Notes under the pieces: generated by a model
Seen by the model: the letters and a program-made list of their open reading frames with translations, nothing else
Databases searched by the model: none
Told to the model about the DNA's origin: nothing
Position numbers and translations under genes: made by a program
Assembly (NCBI GenBank): GCA_026168455.1
Contig: CM047425.1
Span: forward strand, 24,669,058-24,733,057
Direction: 5' to 3'
From: Theocolax elegans
Lineage: Eukaryota > Arthropoda > Insecta > Hymenoptera > Cerocephalidae
Length of the DNA: 64,000 nucleotides
Shown: in pieces, positions 58,940 to 64,000 of the stretch
How the letters are laid out: every line of letters begins with the position of its first letter
How positions within the stretch are numbered: the stretch's first letter is position 1

Positions 58940-59350
58940 AATATACAACGCTTAACACATGACATATTTACACAACAACAAATTATCGCATTTAGTACAC
59001 TACCGCAAACACAACAAATATAAAAAAGTCGTATTTATAAAAAATTATTAATAAGTCGTCCTAATTTGTGGTGTATCGTAAAATACAGTCCTCGTGATAC
59101 TATTTGGCATTTGATCCGTTTAAGACATTTGAAAAGTATGTTACATTATGTGAAATCGGAAGTGAGATGTAGTCATCGTAGAATACAATAAACTTACTAG
59201 CACGTAATCGATCAGTGCCACAGTAAAGTCCATTTACAGCTGCAGCCGACGACTGTTCAGTCGTCGAATCTTCCTATCCGAGTATCAAGTTGAGCTATCG
59301 ATCCGTCGATCGAAATCACGCCTCTTTATAAATACGTTAATGTTAATAAA

Positions 59351-62300
59351 TTACTTCTTTTTGTAGTGGTAGCCAGAGAAACCGCCATGACCGCCACCAC
59401 CACCACCGCTGCTACCCCCGAAGGAGCCGTGCGAGCTGTACGAATCACCGCCAAAGGAGCTGCCACCGTGACCGCCACCGTGACCGCCCCCGTGACCACC
59501 GCTGAACGAGGAACTGATACTGCTAGAGTACGAGCCACCTCCGTGACCTCCGGAAGAGTAGGAATCACCACCGCCGTGACCGTGGCCTCCAACGGAATAC
59601 GAGTCACCACCTCCGAAGGACGAGCCGTGACCTCCCGAACTGTACGAGTCGTAACCTCCACCGTGTCCACCGGAACTGTAGCTGCTTAAGCCACCGCCAT
59701 GGCCACCGCCTCCGTGACCACCTCCGTAACCACCGCCGTGACCACCCGAGCTGTAGCTACTCAATCCACCTCCGTGACCACCTGAGCTGTAGCTACTGAG
59801 TCCGCCGCCGTGTCCCCTGAACAAATTTATACATATATATTAATTTTGGAACTATTTCTTAATAATATTATGATGTAGGACAAACAACTCATTAAAATTA
59901 TTCATTGAAATGAAGTACACAAACGTATAAAATATTTATACAAATAATATATAAATTTTTTAAGAAAGACATTAGCAAATAGATGAACTTGCTATATTAA
60001 TACTGATGTACAGATGTATAGTTTCGACAAGTATAACGTACCCGCTACTGTATCCGGAAGAAATGCTGTTGCCGAAGCTACTGGATCCGTGGTCGTGATG
60101 ATCATCGTGACCACCACCAAATCCACCTCCGAATCCACCAGAGCTATATCCACCGGAGCTATATCCACCTCCGTGACTACTTCCGTGACCACCTCCGTGA
60201 CCACCACCGAAGCTACCACTGAAGCCTGAACTGTAACCACCTCCGTGACCTCCGTGATCATCGTGGCCACCTCCAAAGCTACTGCTGCTGCTGAAGCTCG
60301 ATGCTATGAAATCGCCGCCACCGTGTCCACCACCGTGGCCACCGCCACCGCCACCGCCATAACCACCAAAATCATCATGGCCGCCTGTAAATTAATTAAT
60401 TATACTTTCAAATCAGGTAACGTTATCGATGCTTCTTCAATTTAAATGCATCTTAACACACAAACATAAGGATATTTGCCCTAATATTTCTTTAATATTA
60501 TCTTTTTTTTGTCGTTGACTATTATCAATTTAATAAGTTTCATTATATGATTATAAAGTATTTAGCTCAATTAATTTTTTAAATAAATAAATAGATACAC
60601 AACACGATACAAGATTACAAAATAACTACACTCGGAATTGAACCTGATACTCCAATCTCTAACCGATGCCGACGTGATACTAGTTTCGCCACCAAAAACC
60701 TAAATAATTTTATTCGTCAAAATTTTTATTCTTTCACGATTTTATATGTATATAATGGATTCAGCCCAAGTTATCACTATATATTTAAAAAATTAAATAC
60801 ATTGTATCCAGAAATTAGGCATTATTAACTTTGATATTAGAAAATTTCTAAAATTATCTTCAACTTTTTTTTTTTTTTATTATTTTAACGTCGCTCTTTT
60901 TATGCTCCCAAACCGGTGGTAATCAGCGACGGAGGTCATACGATGTCTTGTTGAAGAAAGCACTTGTTGAAAATACATTCGCCAGTGGTGCTTGTATCAA
61001 TCGGCCAGGGCCAGGAATCGAACCTGGGACCTCCAGATTACGAGCCCGACGCCCTACCGACCGAGCCATCGCAGGCCTCATCTTCAACTTTTACAATGTT
61101 CCTAAATATCAAATGTATTGCATCAGGACTACAATTCTTTAACTGACATACCAGTTCATCAAATATATTAAAGTTTTAAAATATTTAGGATTTATCTTCT
61201 TTTTTCCCTTAAGCAAATAGCAACATTAATATTATTAAGAGATCTATGATGGTTCGGTCGGTATAGACTGGTTAACTCGGACTCGGGTTCGATTCTCGGT
61301 ATGTACCGTTTGATACAAGCACTATAGAGAATGTATTTTTTAAACATCACATGCCTTCATTGCTATTTAGTACCGAATATGGAACATTAAAAGGGTATCG
61401 TTAAACAAAATTAAAAAGATATTACAATATTTAATCCGAAGAGGAAGTATTATGAAAAAATTTTGTTTCTGTAAATTATTTAACACTAATGTTTTTATTA
61501 TATATCCCGAATTAAAGTAAAGGAGATGCTAATATTAATACTTTACAAAAGTTAATCACATTTAATAATCTGGATTTTTTAATACACTATGTCATAAGTT
61601 TTCTGGTTAATAATCGCATTTAAAAAGAGTAAATTATTCAAAAAAAAGTTAATTTAATAAAATAATTTTTTATAATTATGAGGTTAATTATTAATTAGGC
61701 AAATATTTAAAGTTAACACACTGGCTAGTTTGTACTGTATACAACAAATAAATAAATATTCTTCTAGAAATTTAGTAGCCTACTCTTATGACTCTAGGAG
61801 GATCAAATTTTGTAAAAATAGTAACTAAATAAAATTTATAAATTTGATACGTGTTAAATGTATACGATTAAAATAATAAATATAAATGTATGGTAATTAC
61901 CAAAGTCATGGCCTCCGCCACCTCCACCTCCACCGTATCCACCGCCTATATCTCCGTGCCCACCGCCGAATCCACCACCGAAATCATGTCCGCCTCCAAA
62001 ATCGTGGCCGCCGCCGCCGCCGCCTCCGTAACCACCGGAGATTTCAATGCCGCCACCGCCACCGTGTGGTCCAGAATCATGATGAATTTCTTTGTCATGA
62101 TGATGTTCCTCCGGTAAGTGAATTCTTATGTGAACACTGTACAAAAAATTATCTTTCTTAGTTACATGTGGATTTTCTCTTCTTGTTTATAATAATTATC
62201 ATTTATTATACCTTCAGTCGTTAATTTAGTTTATATGCAAAATAAGAAAGACAAAGAGAGAGAAAGACCGATTAGGTGCACTTGAACGTAATTTTTCTAT

Positions 62301-63485
62301 ATTTAATAGTTAAGTATATTGTTTAGAGTTATAAATTAAAAGCATGAACTTTATTAAATTTTGTAAAGATTAATTTTTTGTTAATTTTGAAGAAATGTAG
62401 ATTTAACGTAACTATTGATTAGCATTATTAATAATAAATACACCCAAGTCTTTAAGTTTACAAATATCCCTTTCTCTTAATGTCCATTATATTATTGTAT
62501 TTATTTAATTTTTTAATTTTATTTATTTTTTATATTAATTATTATTTACGAATTATATATTGGTTTGAATAATCATTTATAGAAATAGTAACCAATAATA
62601 TAACAATGAATGTTATCGATTGTGTTGTTATAAATTTGTAAAATGGATTAAAAGAAATTTACTGTTCTTTTCCAAAGGTGGCAAAGGTCCTTGTCCAGAT
62701 TGCGACAAATACGAAACAGGTTATCTGAAAGTAGAGAAATCACTTCCGTATTATATTGCCAATAATAATTTATAATCTCATTCATTATTAATAGTATAAA
62801 TCGTATATATCTATAATTTTTATAGATCAATAAGATAATTTATTAATTTTTTTATTAATATGTTGAATTCAAATTACAGGGATCTATTCTTTTCAATTTA
62901 ACATAATGTTTCAAATATTACGTGAAAGCACTGAAAACACTGACAAAGTAAGCTTGGCAGATACAAAAGAATATAAGATATTTAAAACTTAAAAATTATA
63001 TTAAAAAAATGAATTAAAAAAGTAAAAAAATCACTAAATTGATTGAAGTATATATAGTAAGTACAATATATTCTGAAGAGGAAACAATATTTCCAAAAAA
63101 TTTTGAAAATTAATAATTGCATACATATCTATTCTATTTTAATGTTCTACAAGTTAAAATTATTATTAAAAAAAGCACTTTTTTCAAAAATATGTATGTA
63201 TTAAAGCTGTTGAAACCTATTGGTTTTTATCCATATCTATAATAATCGATTTAAAATCAAATAATTAAATTTATAATGATATAAAATATTTGGATAAATT
63301 GTGGAATAGTTAAATAACTTTGGAAAGAAAAAGACGAAGATACCGTACGAAAGCTGTGGTAAACAATGTATAGTTGACTATAAAAATAAGTTGAATTTAA
63401 AGATGAACTAATGTAATAATAGGTTAATGTTTTTTAGGAAAGAAAGTAGATAATTAAAAATGCTTACAGCGAGGCGAGTTGCCAT
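59351..63485 (-). CDS. 374-residue secreted Gly/His-rich protein, five exons
   Basis: Exons on the minus strand: 63,485-63,468; 62,724-62,663; 62,136-61,901; 60,384-60,042; 59,816-59,351. All junctions are GT-AG and the phases agree (0, 2, 1, 2), giving 1125 nt. Exons 1-2 encode a signal peptide (MATRLAITCFVFVAIW; cleavage perhaps after the TFA region). Exon 3 starts in HVHIRIHLPEEHHHDKEIHH and then becomes Gly-rich; exons 4-5 are GGH, SSGG, SYSSGG and DDHHDH repeats ending GYHYKKK. Such low-complexity secreted proteins occur in insect cuticle, silk and glue; exact role unknown. The exon-2/3 junction (CA|T, His) and HIRIH-x-P match the small gene at 23,272-25,785. The intron between exons 3 and 4 holds three tRNA-derived repeats. 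Confidence 0.85.
60610..60715 (-). repeat. Degraded tRNA-like repeat
   Basis: Box B-like GGTTCAATTCC on the minus strand at about 60,650-60,640; box A not clear. Confidence 0.35.
60865..61080 (-). repeat. tRNA-derived SINE, best copy
   Basis: Minus strand: box A TGGCTCGGTCGG (61,068-61,057), box B GGTTCGATTCC (61,024-61,014), body GATTGATACAAGCACCACTG, AATGTATTTTCAACAAGTGC, ending in an A-rich tail (plus-strand T run at about 60,867-60,879). Confidence 0.75.
61245..61375 (+). repeat. tRNA-derived SINE, second copy
   Basis: Box A-like TGGTTCGGTCGG (61,250-61,261), box B GGTTCGATTCT (61,286-61,296), body ACCGTTTGATACAAGCAC and GAATGTATTTTTTAAACATC. The head is about 10 bp shortened. Opposite strand to 60,865-61,080. 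Confidence 0.65.
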
Positions 63486-63535
63486 GGCTTCCCGTTCCTT
63501 GATTTCCCCGGTGGAGAGGAATGGAAAAAAAGTAG

Positions 63536-63542
63536 TTTTATA
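63536..63542 (-). promoter_or_regulatory. TATA box, proximal
   Basis: TATAAAA on the minus strand, 51 bp upstream of ATG 63,485; predicts a start near 63,510. Confidence 0.5.
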
Positions 63543-63613
63543 CGCAGATTGCCGGATGATTCGAATCCGATGGTTTGGCACACACTGTCATATATATGTG
63601 GAGGCCCACGCGG

Positions 63614-63620
63614 TTTTATA
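63614..63620 (-). promoter_or_regulatory. TATA box, distal duplicate
   Basis: A second TATAAAA, 78 bp further upstream, in a similar context (GGTTTTATACGCCGACC and AGTTTTATACGCAGATT on the plus strand). Confidence 0.35.
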
Positions 63621-63714
63621 CGCCGACCGAGAGTGTGTGTATAACGGGGACCGCCCCCGGGGTTATAGGCATATCATACACATGCGCACACGTTAACAGC
63701 CGAAAGAGAGGCGA

Positions 63715-63780
63715 ACGAGACCGAGACCGAGACCGATACCGAGGCCAAGACCGAGAGCGAGAGCGAGAGCGAGAAGCGCG
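63715..63780. repeat. (GAGACC)n/(GAGAGC)n simple repeat
   Basis: GACCGAGACCGAGACCGA followed by GAGCGAGAGCGAGAGC; lies in the upstream GC-richer region of the Gly/His-rich gene. Confidence 0.9.
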
Positions 63781-64000
63781 CTCGTCTTTACTCGCAGACG
63801 TCGAGTCTCATTGGAGCGCGAGTGGGGGTCTTGGGGAAGACAGGAAATCCACTACACCACGACCATGACCCAGAGAATCACAGTCGCGACTCGCCAGGAG
63901 GATATACTCTCCAACTGCCCCCCTCTATCATATGTCCTCTACCGCTCCAACCTCAACTGCACTTTTCGCACTGTGTGCTTGCGTACACGGTACACCTATA

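Noticed and set aside
59326..59689. Val/Thr/Ala-rich frames opposite or offset to the Gly-rich exons
   Set aside because: Alternative frames of GGN repeats; the Gly/His frame has consistent splice phases.
61008..61080. Functional tRNA gene
   Set aside because: Box A and B are good, but it lacks a paired acceptor stem and carries a SINE body with an A-rich tail.

Overview
This is an AT-rich insect nuclear region, most likely hymenopteran and possibly an ant. The evidence is spliced genes with GT-AG introns, an animal-type COP1 gene, Gly/His-rich secreted (cuticle- or silk-like) genes, tRNA- and 5S-derived short repeats, LINEs, and a Ty3/gypsy LTR element using a tRNA-Lys primer. Species placement is inference. 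Most of the window is accessory, repeat-built DNA between a few host genes. LAYOUT. 1-11,680: a minus-strand LINE (ORF1 gag plus the start of the ORF2 endonuclease) is cut in two by a 9.25-kb composite element at 480-9732. That element has about 1.16-kb terminal inverted repeats ending CCCTG...CAGGG and an apparent 2-bp target duplication. It carries intron-containing host gene debris (a broken LARP1 piece and two unrecognised exons), tandem duplications and other repeats. 11,640-13,100: repeat ends, a 70-bp inverted repeat, then a 141-bp-period array of paired TTGCAGAC/GTCTGCAA motifs. 14,770-16,791: a COP1-type E3 ubiquitin ligase with its coding region in one exon. 18,800-22,500: repeat copies, a two-hairpin foldback element and a LINE 3' tail. 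23,272-25,785 (minus): a two-exon gene for a 67-residue secreted His-rich peptide, whose large intron holds more foldback elements and a MITE. 31,069-44,667: a young Ty3/gypsy element (1415- and 1417-bp LTRs, GATT target duplication). A 4.1-kb stretch of its gag-pol is duplicated in tandem, and it carries a textbook -1 frameshift signal. 45,218-46,644: a near-perfect 1.43-kb palindrome. 47,127-47,480: a MITE abutting a candidate terminal exon. 48,500-50,110: hairpins and repeats. 50,200-53,523: an intron-retaining RNF113A pseudogene split by a decayed LINE that is itself interrupted. 53,770-57,290: exon remnants, foldbacks and a 5S-derived repeat. 59,351-63,485 (minus): a five-exon gene for a 374-residue Gly/His-rich secreted protein with two TATA boxes upstream. 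HOW IT FITS TOGETHER. The two secreted-protein genes share an intron phase and a motif (H-x-HIRIH-x-P) directly after the signal-peptide exon, so they are probable paralogues about 35 kb apart on the same strand. COP1 stands alone. Everything else is layered transposable-element history. The most unusual structure is a dispersed family of paired hairpins whose outer ends (GGGAGTAAA...ACTCCC) are shared while inner arms differ from copy to copy yet stay self-complementary.
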